The notes beneath the pieces are model-generated. The model ran no database searches. It saw nothing but the letters and a program-made list of their open reading frames with translations, and had not been told where the DNA came from. Source: Verrucomicrobiota bacterium (lineage in GTDB: Bacteria > Chlamydiota > Chlamydiia > Chlamydiales > JAEYWL01). From it: DNA of 26,932 nucleotides. A program made the position numbers and the translations under genes. The stretch covers positions 1 to 26,932 of the forward strand of contig JAEYWL010000127.1 of the NCBI GenBank assembly GCA_023428915.1, in the 5' to 3' direction. How positions within the stretch are numbered: position 1 is the first letter of the stretch; each line of letters begins with the position of its first letter. Shown one piece after another: positions 1 through 7,137 of this stretch.

Positions 1-17
1 GCGCGTTTTGTTTTCAT
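1..17 (-). CDS. Start of next type III secretion gene (partial, five codons)
   Basis: An ATG on the minus strand at 17-15 opens M-K-T-K-R and runs off the window edge. It lies nine bases after the sctL stop codon (29-27), on the same strand. In chlamydial genomes the gene after cdsL encodes the inner-membrane export protein SctR (CdsR), so sctR is the expected identity by synteny only. Five codons are too few to recognise a product, and the purine-rich AGAAG before the ATG is only a weak ribosome site. Confidence 0.35.
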
Positions 18-26
18 TCTATTCTT

Positions 27-662
27 CTAGTTTTTTTGCTTCATGAGTTGCGAAAATGCCTGTTCTAAAATGCGCCACTGGTTTTCCAATTGCGCATTAA
101 TAATCCCCCCTTCAGTTTCTATGATGCAGCCTCCCGGCTGTACATCAGAACGTTCGATAAGGGATAGTGTTTCGAGATTTTCGAATACATTTTTAAGATC
201 CGACTTGCGTCTTTCTAAAGCTTCTAAATCGCTTTTATTAACATAGATTTTAATTTTTTTATGAGAGGAAACTGCTTTTAAATTTGTCATCACGATGTCG
301 GCGATTGCATCTTGGGATAATTCGAGTTCGCGCCCCACTATTTTTTGGGCCGCTTTTAAAGCTATAGGAATAATTAGTGCAGTTACATCCTGACGCACTT
401 TTGCGATTTCCTGCTCCAGTTGAGCTACATGCTCGCCCCACTGCTTAAAGCCCTCTTCAAAGCCTGCCATTTCCGCAGCTTCCTTTTGCTTTTCCCCTTC
501 CAACACCACTTCGCGTTTATATTTGTCTGCGCTGATTTTAATTTCTTCAACAACCTGCTCGGCTTCAAGCGATTTAGAAAAGTCAGCAGCGGGCACTCTT
601 TTAGTTTTAGGGGCTAGCGATATGTTTTCTCCATGGAACAGAGTAAATAGCTTTTTAGTCAC
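27..662 (-). CDS. sctL: Type III secretion stator protein SctL (CdsL/YscL/FliH family)
   Basis: This 211-residue protein fits the SctL/FliH family: the peripheral stator that holds the secretion ATPase SctN at the cytoplasmic face of the injectisome. Residues about 30-90 are charged and probably coiled coil (KREVVLEGEKQKEAAEMAGFE). The C-terminal half has the V-type ATPase subunit E-like pattern (GRELELSQDAI, KIYVNKSDLEALERRK, SDVQPGGCIIETEGGIINA). The QPGGCIIET stretch is typical of SctL C-termini. The start codon is GTG (bases 662-660), preceded by AAGGA five bases upstream. The gene overlaps the end of the upstream gene by eight bases, so translation is probably coupled. The order sctJ - unknown - sctL is that of chlamydial cdsJ-CT560-cdsL and of yscJKL. 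The family call is firm; the GTG start is my reading of the sequence. Confidence 0.9.
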   Translation of the reverse strand: MTKKLFTLFHGENISLAPKTKRVPAADFSKSLEAEQVVEEIKISADKYKREVVLEGEKQKEAAEMAGFEEGFKQWGEHVAQLEQEIAKVRQDVTALIIPIALKAAQKIVGRELELSQDAIADIVMTNLKAVSSHKKIKIYVNKSDLEALERRKSDLKNVFENLETLSLIERSDVQPGGCIIETEGGIINAQLENQWRILEQAFSQLMKQKN

Positions 663-1527
663 GTTTTCCTTCTGAGCTTTGCAGTAAAAAATTTAGGGTG
701 TTCATCGTCTGTGCAGCCAAGGCAGCCGCAATGTTAGGCGGTACTTCCTTGTCAGGATATTTTTTTAATAATGAACTTCTGCCTGTATCCAGGATGTAAT
801 AGAGGTATTGGCGCAAATGCGGATGCTGGTCGGAGAGCGCCGCTGCCAGACGTATAATTCCCCGGCGATGCAAAATAGTTTCCAATTTTCTGCAGTCCAT
901 CATGTTTGTTTCCAAACCAAGCTTTGGAGGAGTAAATTTATCAATTTGATGCAAGGCAGCACGTAAAAAAACCTGCTTTTTGCGGTTTAAGCACTCATAA
1001 ACTTGTTTGAGGATTCTTTTATCTACGACTTGCCGCAATTCAATAGCCAAGTCATATAAACCGAGAAAATCAATTAACTCCACTAATTGCTGTTTGCTGC
1101 AGCCGACAAGCGCTATTAATTGTGTTTGAGGCAAGTAAGGCAGCGGAAGCAGCGAGCGTATTTCAAGCTTGTTTAGCAGTTTCATAAGAAAGAAAGGACG
1201 CCATTTGACAGAAATTGCAAATGGCTCATAAGGCATCGAAACCATTTTGCATATTCCCTGCGCCTGGAAACTAGGCAAAGAAGCTAAGACATAGGTTTGC
1301 AATTCTGTAGACAGCTCTAAAAATGGTTTCACAAGCCATGAATAGTGGACCAGGGAAATGAGCTGTAAAGGATCGACAAAAGCAGGGGAAGTGTCTTTGC
1401 TATGGATATCCAGGGCTAATATTTTCTTAACTTCGTCCTGCGGGAGGTTTTTTAAGATAGCATCAGCAGAACCCTCGCGATACCTATTTAGCAAGACTCT
1501 AAAAAAAATCAATGCTTTTGTTTCCAT
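655..1527 (-). CDS. Type III secretion locus protein in the SctK position (CT560-like)
   Basis: A 290-residue soluble, helix-rich protein with no signal peptide or membrane segment. It lies between sctJ and sctL, where Yersinia has yscK and Chlamydia has the uncharacterised CT560, so a sorting-platform accessory role of SctK type is the natural inference. I see no diagnostic SctK motif. Short leucine/proline units (ILKNLPQDEVKKIL near residue 25, VLASLPSFQAQGI near 80) recall the helical repeats of FliG-like proteins, but this is only a resemblance. The ATG at 1527 is preceded by AAGGTATAGC, and that ribosome site lies directly against the sctJ stop. The 3' end overlaps sctL by eight bases. 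Position and operon membership are well supported; the molecular function is not. Confidence 0.7.
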   Translation of the reverse strand: METKALIFFRVLLNRYREGSADAILKNLPQDEVKKILALDIHSKDTSPAFVDPLQLISLVHYSWLVKPFLELSTELQTYVLASLPSFQAQGICKMVSMPYEPFAISVKWRPFFLMKLLNKLEIRSLLPLPYLPQTQLIALVGCSKQQLVELIDFLGLYDLAIELRQVVDKRILKQVYECLNRKKQVFLRAALHQIDKFTPPKLGLETNMMDCRKLETILHRRGIIRLAAALSDQHPHLRQYLYYILDTGRSSLLKKYPDKEVPPNIAAALAAQTMNTLNFLLQSSEGKRD

Positions 1528-1535
1528 GCTATACC

Positions 1536-2549
1536 TTAAGTGGCTTCGCCGTCATTTGGAGGGGTCTCTTGGTCTTTTTTAGGCTCTTCTTTCTTTTCGT
1601 CAGCTTTCTTTTTATCCTCTGCCTTAGAGCTTTCTTCCCGCTCTTTCATAGCCTTCTCAAGGCTTTCTGGATGAAGCGGGTGCACTGAAAAGAGGCTTTT
1701 TATACCGCCTAAAGTGTGCATAACAGGGAAAAACTTCCAGACCAACCAGCTTAAACCTAGCAATAACAAGAGCAATAGAAAACAGAATATAAAAAATAAG
1801 GTTTGGAAAAAGAATACAGATTCCCTGGCGATCACTATGCCCCAAATACTGACATACTCCTGTTCTTCTTTAGGCGAAGTTATTGTGGCTGTGGTAAAAG
1901 GGCTTTCAGCAAAGCGGGCGCGATCGGGAATGACTGTGACATTGTCATAATTTAACCCCTGAACGCTGCTTGCCACGAAGCGTTTAATCTTTGGAATTAA
2001 TTGCGAGTTAGGGTCGTCTAATACCCCTGTATGCTTCACATATACAGAAGCCGACACATTCTCTTTTTTAGCATTTGGGTTCAACGGGTCTTCTTCTGGA
2101 ATGGAAAGCTGCACGTCAGCGTCAAGCACACCATCAATTTTACGGATGGTGCCGGCAATTTGCTCTGCTAATCCAGCTTGATAGCGGATTTTTTCCTCCA
2201 TTTCTGAAGGCACCAGCCCGCTCTTAGGGAAAATAGTCAGAAGTGTTTGACCGGGCCTGCGGGGAAATCCCCCTTCACTGAGGGCAGCCATGGCATCAAT
2301 GCCTTTGATTGCATCAACATTGATATCCCAAAGCACTATAGCATTTCCACCGCCGCCTGAAGAGTCGGTATTTTTGACTTTAACTGCTTCGATCCCTTTT
2401 TTGGCTAAGTAAACAATAATATCATTGGCTTCCCGTTCATCGAGCCGATGTACGATAGTTTTTTGGGAACTGCAAGCTGTTAAAAAAAGACAAGCGGCCA
2501 GCAGCAGCAGACTGCGCGTAAACAGCTTTAAAATGGAACTAGTGGCCAT
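1536..2549 (-). CDS. sctJ: Type III secretion inner-ring lipoprotein SctJ (CdsJ)
   Basis: SctJ (YscJ/PrgK/FliF-like) forms the periplasmic inner-membrane ring of the injectisome. I choose the ATG at 2549, giving 337 residues. It has a TTTGGAG ribosome site six to seven bases upstream and puts a proper lipoprotein signal first: basic and hydrophobic residues ending in the lipobox LTAC, with lipidated Cys26. An in-frame ATG at 2591 would add 14 polar residues before the signal. Ring-building domain 1 (about 30-100: IVHRLDEREANDIIVYLAKKG, GFPRRPGQ) and domain 2 (about 120-210: QLSIPEEDPLNP, SVYVKHTG, VQGLNYDNVTVIPD) are both visible. A transmembrane helix follows at about 245-270, then a cytoplasmic tail rich in Lys and Glu. 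This is the first gene of the operon, eight bases before the next one. The long charged tail resembles chlamydial CdsJ more than enterobacterial PrgK. Confidence 0.95.
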   Translation of the reverse strand: MATSSILKLFTRSLLLLAACLFLTACSSQKTIVHRLDEREANDIIVYLAKKGIEAVKVKNTDSSGGGGNAIVLWDINVDAIKGIDAMAALSEGGFPRRPGQTLLTIFPKSGLVPSEMEEKIRYQAGLAEQIAGTIRKIDGVLDADVQLSIPEEDPLNPNAKKENVSASVYVKHTGVLDDPNSQLIPKIKRFVASSVQGLNYDNVTVIPDRARFAESPFTTATITSPKEEQEYVSIWGIVIARESVFFFQTLFFIFCFLLLLLLLGLSWLVWKFFPVMHTLGGIKSLFSVHPLHPESLEKAMKEREESSKAEDKKKADEKKEEPKKDQETPPNDGEAT

Positions 2550-2675
2550 TGTGAACTCCAAATGATAAGCCTTCCTATTCAGGGTTTGCAATAGGCAGCG
2601 GGACCGTTTATGTATGCAAGTAAAATATTACCACGATGTTAGCATACGCAGGCTTTTTTGTGATTAATTTCCTAA

Positions 2676-2681
2676 ATTATA
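2676..2681 (-). promoter_or_regulatory. Candidate -10 box for the sctJ operon
   Basis: The minus strand reads TATAAT here, about 127 bases before the sctJ ATG. At 17 bases spacing the -35 hexamer would be TTATTT, a poor match, so this is tentative. Between it and sctJ lie inverted GTATGC/GCATAC halves (2612-2617 and 2642-2647) that could form a leader stem. Confidence 0.3.
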
Positions 2682-2757
2682 GATAGTCGATAATTAGTAA
2701 ATAAAATATTTTTATAATTTAACACAAAGAATATGAAGGCAAGAGAGAGAAAAGGTT

Positions 2758-2783
2758 AAAAAATAACTCTTTTATAAAGAGTT
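2758..2783 (-). terminator. Intrinsic terminator-like hairpin downstream of dinG
   Basis: AACTCTTT (2765-2772) and AAAGAGTT (2776-2783) form a perfect eight-pair stem with a three-base loop. On the minus strand the stem is followed by A and then six T (2763-2758), the layout of a rho-independent terminator for dinG transcripts. The stem has only two G:C pairs and sits about 170 bases past the dinG stop, so strength is doubtful. Confidence 0.5.
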
Positions 2784-2856
2784 TTAATTTAGACCTTTTG
2801 CGTCATTGCGAGCCATGGTTTCACCCGCATCTTAAGGTATTTATTTTTATTAAAAC

Positions 2857-2883
2857 CACAGAGGACCCAGAGTTCACAAAGAG
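2857..2883. repeat. Degenerate nine-base tandem repeat (CACAGAG-type)
   Basis: Three units follow one another: CACAGAGGA, CCCAGAGTT and CACAAAGAG, with a weaker fourth (GGAGTGAAG). The CCACAGAG word resembles intergenic repeats I remember from unrelated bacterial genomes. It lies 70 bases before the dinG stop on the opposite reading direction, outside any gene. Confidence 0.45.
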
Positions 2884-2952
2884 GGAGTGAAGGGGTGGTT
2901 AAAAAAATAAAAAGATATGGATAACAGTATGTTGCGAGCTTTGCGTTTAATT

Positions 2953-5190
2953 TTATTTTGTTAGGTAGAAGGTCTTTCGGTAGAAGTCCTTCATTTCTTT
3001 TATGAGCTGCTGGGAAGAGGCGGTAACTACTTGGCACTCTGGCAAGCTGTTGATAAAATCCCGGCCATAGTGCTTGTTCATTAAACGCACATCCAGGCAG
3101 ACAATGCACCCCCTGTCTTTTTTATTGCGAATCAGGCGTCCAAATCCCTGTTTAAACTTTACAATGGCTTGCGGCAGCAAATATTCCCTAAAGTAATTCC
3201 CGCCTTCCTTTTTAATTTTTTCGCAGCGGGCTGCTAATAATGGTTCCGAAGGTACTTTAAAAGGCAATTTTACTAAGATAACGCAGCGCAGCGATTCACC
3301 GGCAACATCGACCCCTTCCCAAAATGAGCTGGTTCCAAATAGGATGCCGTTTTTAGCTTCTCTAAATTTGGTGAGCAGCGCTTGGCGGTGATCGTTTCCC
3401 TGAAGGAATACTTGATAGTTTTCGGCTGTTAACTGTGCTTTGATTTGTTCATAGCAATTTTTTAGCTGCTGATAAGAGGTGAAAAGCACAAACACTCCCC
3501 CGCCGCTAGTCCGGACCGCCTGCAGTATGTTCTCTGCTGCCAGAAAATCAAAGCGCTCTTCTTTTGGTTCCGGGATATCTGTGGGCACGGCAAATAGAGA
3601 CTGTTTTTTGTAATCGAAGGGAGAATCCAGGATGAGTTCGGTTATTCTTTTGGTAACAGCGGGATGATTCAATCCCAGGCGGCTGCGGCAAAATTGAAAG
3701 CTTTGATTTGTTGTCAGAGTGGCGCTGCAGAGGACTACTGTATGTAAGGGGCGGAATAACAGTTCAAGAAGATATGAGGAGATATCCAAATCGGCCTCAA
3801 CTAAGCTGATGTTGTTGTGGCCGTAATTGTTGACAATCTCTAACCAGCGCACCCGGTCGTCTTCAATTTTCCCGCTCGAGAATTGTGTAAGTACATTTTC
3901 ACACTTGCTCAAGCGTTCAAGCAAATTGCTGATTTCAAAGCGGATTGCTTTGGTTTGCTGTTCCACTTGCGGGTGCTGTAAATCGACGATCTCTCTCTCT
4001 AAAGCGTTGAGGGTAGCATGAAAGCTTTTTAGCGATTCTGAAAGTTTTAATATGACAGGCAAGACTCCTTCTTGCCAGCCAAGGTGGCTATACTGTTCTT
4101 CTTTAAGGCGCAGTTTGTTTTCCTGATTTTCTGCTTGCGCCTGTTCCGGTTCTTGAGGTTTAGTTTGCAAAATAAAACTTTCCAAGGCCTCGCTGAGCAA
4201 AGCCGTTTGCGCAATAATTTCCCTTCTGGCAGTGGGGATGTTGATGTTGAAGAGGTTTAATAAAGGGCCAAGATTTATTTGGGGATTATTCCCAATGGCT
4301 TCCTGCAGCTTTTTTCGCAATAATGCGAGCTTGCTGTTGCCCGTGAAAGATTTTTCGGAGGATAGGCGGCCCATTAGCTTGACTAATTCAGCCCTTGAAA
4401 ACATTTTAGCAAAGAAATCCGAGGCAATTTCTTCTAAGTTATGCGCCTCATCGAGAATGGCGTAATGATAATCGGGCATCAAGCCTGTTAACTGCGTCTC
4501 TTTGCCTTTGGCTTCATGCTTAACTTTTAAATCTGCCAGCAGCATGTGGTGGTTGGCAATGAGAATGTTAGCTTCTTGGGCCTCTTTACGGGCTTTAAAA
4601 AAGAAGCAGTTTTTAAAATGAGGGCAGTTATTGTGCGTGCAGGCATCGCTGTCGGCTCTGATTCTTTCCCAAGTAGCGTTAGAGGGATAAATAGGAAGAT
4701 CGTTTTTTGAACCCGCCTCTGCTTTTTCAGCCCAGGCATCGATGATTTGCTGCTCTTTCAGCTCGCTTTCTGTAAACAGGGGGATTTCGTGCATGGTTTC
4801 ATGCAGTTTTCTCAAGCAAACATAATTGCTCATCCCTTTAACTAATACTGCTTTAATATCGGCCTTTAAAGCTTTGACTAAAAAAGGAATATCCTTGTGC
4901 AGGAGTTGTTCTTGAAGGGCGATGGTATTTGTAGAAATCAAAGTTTTGGTTTTGTTCTGCAAGGCCCAAAGAATTGCCGGGATAAGGTAAGCTAAACTTT
5001 TACCGGTTCCCGTGCCGGCTTCAACTAGAGCGATTTTATTGTGATTATAGGCTTCTACGATGCTGTGAAGAAGCTGTTTTTGCTGCTGGCGGGTTTCGAA
5101 TCCCGGTAGATGTACAGCTATCGGCCCTCCCGGTTCCAGCAAGGCTAGGATTTTTTCAATCGCTAAGCGAAGGGTAGAGGAAGAGGTCAT
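2953..5190 (-). CDS. dinG: ATP-dependent DNA helicase, DinG/XPD family with iron-sulfur cluster
   Basis: A 745-residue superfamily 2 helicase of the DinG/XPD group, which unwinds DNA 5' to 3' and acts on forks, R-loops or other structures during repair. Walker A is GTGTGKS at residues 59-65 and the DEAH box is at 247-250 (ILDEAHNLEE). Four cysteines, C125, C184, C189 and C195 (YVCLRKL, DACTHNNCPHFKNC), are in the right place to bind the 4Fe-4S cluster between motifs I and II. Later motifs include VLCSATLTT, GTSSFWEGVD and the motif VI string QGFGRLIR at 681-688. Acidic and Gln/Glu-rich segments around 330-450 form the arch region. No exonuclease domain is fused at the N-terminus, unlike the Bacillus type. 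The gene follows rpoD after 62 bases and is probably co-transcribed. All key residues are present, so an active enzyme is expected. YoaA is a close alternative name within the family. Confidence 0.9.
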   Translation of the reverse strand: MTSSSTLRLAIEKILALLEPGGPIAVHLPGFETRQQQKQLLHSIVEAYNHNKIALVEAGTGTGKSLAYLIPAILWALQNKTKTLISTNTIALQEQLLHKDIPFLVKALKADIKAVLVKGMSNYVCLRKLHETMHEIPLFTESELKEQQIIDAWAEKAEAGSKNDLPIYPSNATWERIRADSDACTHNNCPHFKNCFFFKARKEAQEANILIANHHMLLADLKVKHEAKGKETQLTGLMPDYHYAILDEAHNLEEIASDFFAKMFSRAELVKLMGRLSSEKSFTGNSKLALLRKKLQEAIGNNPQINLGPLLNLFNINIPTARREIIAQTALLSEALESFILQTKPQEPEQAQAENQENKLRLKEEQYSHLGWQEGVLPVILKLSESLKSFHATLNALEREIVDLQHPQVEQQTKAIRFEISNLLERLSKCENVLTQFSSGKIEDDRVRWLEIVNNYGHNNISLVEADLDISSYLLELLFRPLHTVVLCSATLTTNQSFQFCRSRLGLNHPAVTKRITELILDSPFDYKKQSLFAVPTDIPEPKEERFDFLAAENILQAVRTSGGGVFVLFTSYQQLKNCYEQIKAQLTAENYQVFLQGNDHRQALLTKFREAKNGILFGTSSFWEGVDVAGESLRCVILVKLPFKVPSEPLLAARCEKIKKEGGNYFREYLLPQAIVKFKQGFGRLIRNKKDRGCIVCLDVRLMNKHYGRDFINSLPECQVVTASSQQLIKEMKDFYRKTFYLTK

Positions 5191-5211
5191 GATTTACAAA
5201 ACTCAGGTTGC

Positions 5212-5234
5212 AAGGGCAGCTAAAAGCCGCCCTT
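5212..5234 (-). other. Hairpin between rpoD and dinG
   Basis: AAGGGC (5212-5217) pairs with GCCCTT (5229-5234), and an inner GC/GC pair extends the stem past one mismatch. On the minus strand no T-run follows (TTGCAACC), so it is not a standard terminator. It could be a processing or partial-attenuation site between the two genes. A second small stem, TATAG-ATT-CTATA, lies just upstream of it, next to the rpoD stop. Confidence 0.4.
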
Positions 5235-5252
5235 CCTATAGATTCTATAAGG

Positions 5253-6917
5253 TTATTCGGCTTCTAATAAATCCAAGAAAGCCTTTAATTGCTTGGAGCG
5301 GGTAGGGTGGCGCATTTTTCGCAAAGCCTTGGCTTCAATCTGACGGATACGTTCGCGTGTTACGTTAAACTCCACGCCAACCTCTTCCAAAGTTTTTGGT
5401 TTGCCATCCAGTAAACCAAAGCGCTGGATCAACACTTTTCTTTCCCGTTCAGTTAGAGTAGTTAAGACTTCGTTGATCTTATCTTTCAAAATCGAATAAC
5501 CGGTAGCTTCTGCAGGAGAGTCTGCGCCAGTATCTTCAAGGAAGTCGCCAAACTGGCTTTCTCCGCCATCGCCCACTTCAGCTTGCAGGGAAATTGGGTG
5601 CTGGGCAATTTTATAAATTTCGCGCACTCTTTCCGGGGTAATTCCCAATTCATTAGCTAGTTCTTCAGGAGTAGGTTCGCGTCCTGTTTCCATCATCAAT
5701 TTTTTCGCGCCGCGCAGCACCTTGTTGATGGTTTCAATCATATGCACAGGAATGCGAATCGTTCTGGCCTGGTCTGCAATGGCGCGCGTCACAGCTTGGC
5801 GAATCCACCAAGTGGCATAAGTGGAGAACTTGTAGCCGCGCCTATATTCAAACTTTTCCACAGCTTTCATAAGACCCATATTCCCCTCTTGAATCAAATC
5901 GAGAAATGAGAGGCCGCGGTTGGTGTACTTTTTAGCGATAGAGATAACCAGGCGGAGGTTAGACTCCACCATTTCGCGCTTGGCTTCTTGGCTTTTGTCC
6001 ATCCAGCGCTGCAGCATGCGCACATCTTTCTTAAACTCTTCTAAGTTGCGGCCTGCAGCTAATTCCCGGTTGCGCAACTTTCTGCGTGCGGCGGCAAGCT
6101 TTGCGGCGGCAAATTTATTGCGCTCAGCGCGAGGAGCAAGGTCTTGGATTTCTTTTTCAAGCGCTAAAAAGCGTTCGTAGGCGCGTAAAATCACCTCGCC
6201 AAAGTCTTCAGTAATGTTGTGGCGGCAATGCAGCCTGCGCAGATAGGCTTGCATGCGGATGCGGCACTTTTCTAAGTCGTCGAGAATCTTGGTGCGGTCT
6301 GTTTTTTTTAGCTTCGGGTCGTCTAATTTGACGATTTCTTCCTGTAAATAGCGGTCTTCTTTTTTAAGCAATTCGCACAATTTTGGCAGAAGGGCTAAAA
6401 ACTCTGTTTTGTGAGGAATTTCTTTTTCAGAAATACACTTATCAAAGCGCTCTTTCCCCTGGATTAAATATGTGGAAATCGCAATCGCTTCACTTGTGGA
6501 AAAGCGGAAACGCATAATAATGCGCTCAATCTGCATTTGCGCCTTTTCAATCCGCTTGGAGATCTCAACTTCTTCTTCACGGCTCAATAGAGGAACAGAA
6601 CCCATTTCCTTTAGATACATCCTGACCGGATCGTCGGGAGCGCCTTCTACTCGCTTTGAAAAACCTTCGAGTTCTTTAGCTTCCTTTTTGCGCTCTTTTT
6701 GTCTTTCTACTTCTGATTGGTTCAGGACCTGGATATCCATCCCATTTAAGTAGATCAGCACCTGATCGATCAACTCGGCAGAGTCAAAGGTCATTGGTAG
6801 AATTTCATTGATCTCTTCATAGGTAATGTAGCCTTGTTCCTTAGCGATTGAAACAAGCTCATCAACCTTCTGCTGATGTTGAGGGGTAATTACGGGCTTA
6901 ACATTTGCTTTGTTCAT
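5253..6917 (-). CDS. rpoD: Primary RNA polymerase sigma factor (RpoD, sigma-66 type)
   Basis: This 554-residue protein is the housekeeping sigma factor. Region 1.1 is recognisable at residues 16-45 (VDELVSIAKEQGYITYEEI). Region 1.2 is at about 95-125 (DPVRMYLKEMGSVPLLSREEE). The non-conserved region spans about 130-310. Region 2 lies at 318-390 with the -10 recognition and melting helix (YKFSTYATWWIRQAVTRAI). Region 3 follows to about 455. Region 4 lies at 480-545, with the -35 helix-turn-helix LEEVGVEFNVTRERIRQIEAKALRK. The length is close to chlamydial sigma-66 and shorter than E. coli RpoD because the non-conserved region is smaller. AAGGTG stands four bases before the ATG. A strong candidate promoter and a palindrome lie upstream. 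No changes in key residues were noticed. Confidence 0.97.
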   Translation of the reverse strand: MNKANVKPVITPQHQQKVDELVSIAKEQGYITYEEINEILPMTFDSAELIDQVLIYLNGMDIQVLNQSEVERQKERKKEAKELEGFSKRVEGAPDDPVRMYLKEMGSVPLLSREEEVEISKRIEKAQMQIERIIMRFRFSTSEAIAISTYLIQGKERFDKCISEKEIPHKTEFLALLPKLCELLKKEDRYLQEEIVKLDDPKLKKTDRTKILDDLEKCRIRMQAYLRRLHCRHNITEDFGEVILRAYERFLALEKEIQDLAPRAERNKFAAAKLAAARRKLRNRELAAGRNLEEFKKDVRMLQRWMDKSQEAKREMVESNLRLVISIAKKYTNRGLSFLDLIQEGNMGLMKAVEKFEYRRGYKFSTYATWWIRQAVTRAIADQARTIRIPVHMIETINKVLRGAKKLMMETGREPTPEELANELGITPERVREIYKIAQHPISLQAEVGDGGESQFGDFLEDTGADSPAEATGYSILKDKINEVLTTLTERERKVLIQRFGLLDGKPKTLEEVGVEFNVTRERIRQIEAKALRKMRHPTRSKQLKAFLDLLEAE

Positions 6918-6957
6918 GACACCTTAATTATTAATGGTCAGAGAAAAAAGGGTATCC

Positions 6958-6973
6958 ATTCTATTAATAGAAT
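6958..6973. promoter_or_regulatory. Perfect 16-base palindrome in the rpoD leader
   Basis: ATTCTATTAATAGAAT equals its own reverse complement. On the rpoD strand it is preceded by eight T and lies about 20 bases past the predicted transcription start and 41 bases before the ATG. It may be an operator for a dimeric repressor or a small leader hairpin. It is not a terminator, because no T-run follows the stem on the rpoD strand. An AT-rich palindrome of this length could still arise by chance. Confidence 0.4.
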
Positions 6974-6995
6974 AAAAAAAAGAGACGGAACAACT

Positions 6996-7024
6996 ATTCT
7001 TCGAGAATGTAACGTTTTTGTCAA
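6996..7024 (-). promoter_or_regulatory. Candidate sigma-66/sigma-70 promoter of rpoD
   Basis: The minus strand carries a perfect -35 hexamer TTGACA (7024-7019), a 17-base spacer and the -10 hexamer AAGAAT (7001-6996, four of six consensus bases). The predicted start is near 6989, about 70 bases before the rpoD ATG. The -10 box overlaps a small dyad (ATTCT-TCG-AGAAT, 6996-7008). Confidence 0.5.
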
Positions 7025-7078
7025 GAGCAGGTATTCCTAACAATTAATCCTTTTTAATAAAGCTTCTAATTAATCTCA

Positions 7079-7114
7079 ATAGTGCAAAAAAAAAACTATC
7101 TTCCATATAGTGCA
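7079..7114. repeat. Direct repeat ATAGTGCA before the acyl-CoA operon
   Basis: The eight-base word ATAGTGCA occurs at 7079-7086 and again at 7107-7114, 28 bases apart, just before the acyl-CoA dehydrogenase gene. The second copy overlaps a TATAGT -10-like hexamer (7106-7111). Helical phasing of about 2.7 turns does not strongly suggest a cooperative operator. It is recorded as a possible control region. Confidence 0.25.
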
Positions 7115-7137
7115 GTCATCTTGAATGGAGTATTTAT

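Larger units (their letters stand above)
2550..2952. other. Gene-free stretch between dinG and sctJ
   Basis: No convincing gene lies in these 403 AT-rich bases. The half nearest sctJ holds a candidate promoter and an inverted repeat. The middle holds the terminator-like hairpin described separately. The half nearest dinG holds the words CGTCATTGCGAGCC (2801-2814) and a degenerate nine-base repeat (2857-2883), both of which look like debris of dispersed repeats. Confidence 0.6.

Noticed and set aside
2550..2591. Upstream start of sctJ at 2591
   Set aside because: It would place 14 polar residues before a proper lipoprotein signal, and the ATG at 2549 has a clear ribosome site.
2789..3109. Open frame over the dinG 3' end and the intergenic stretch
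   Set aside because: It overlaps dinG on the same strand in another frame and shows no protein family pattern.
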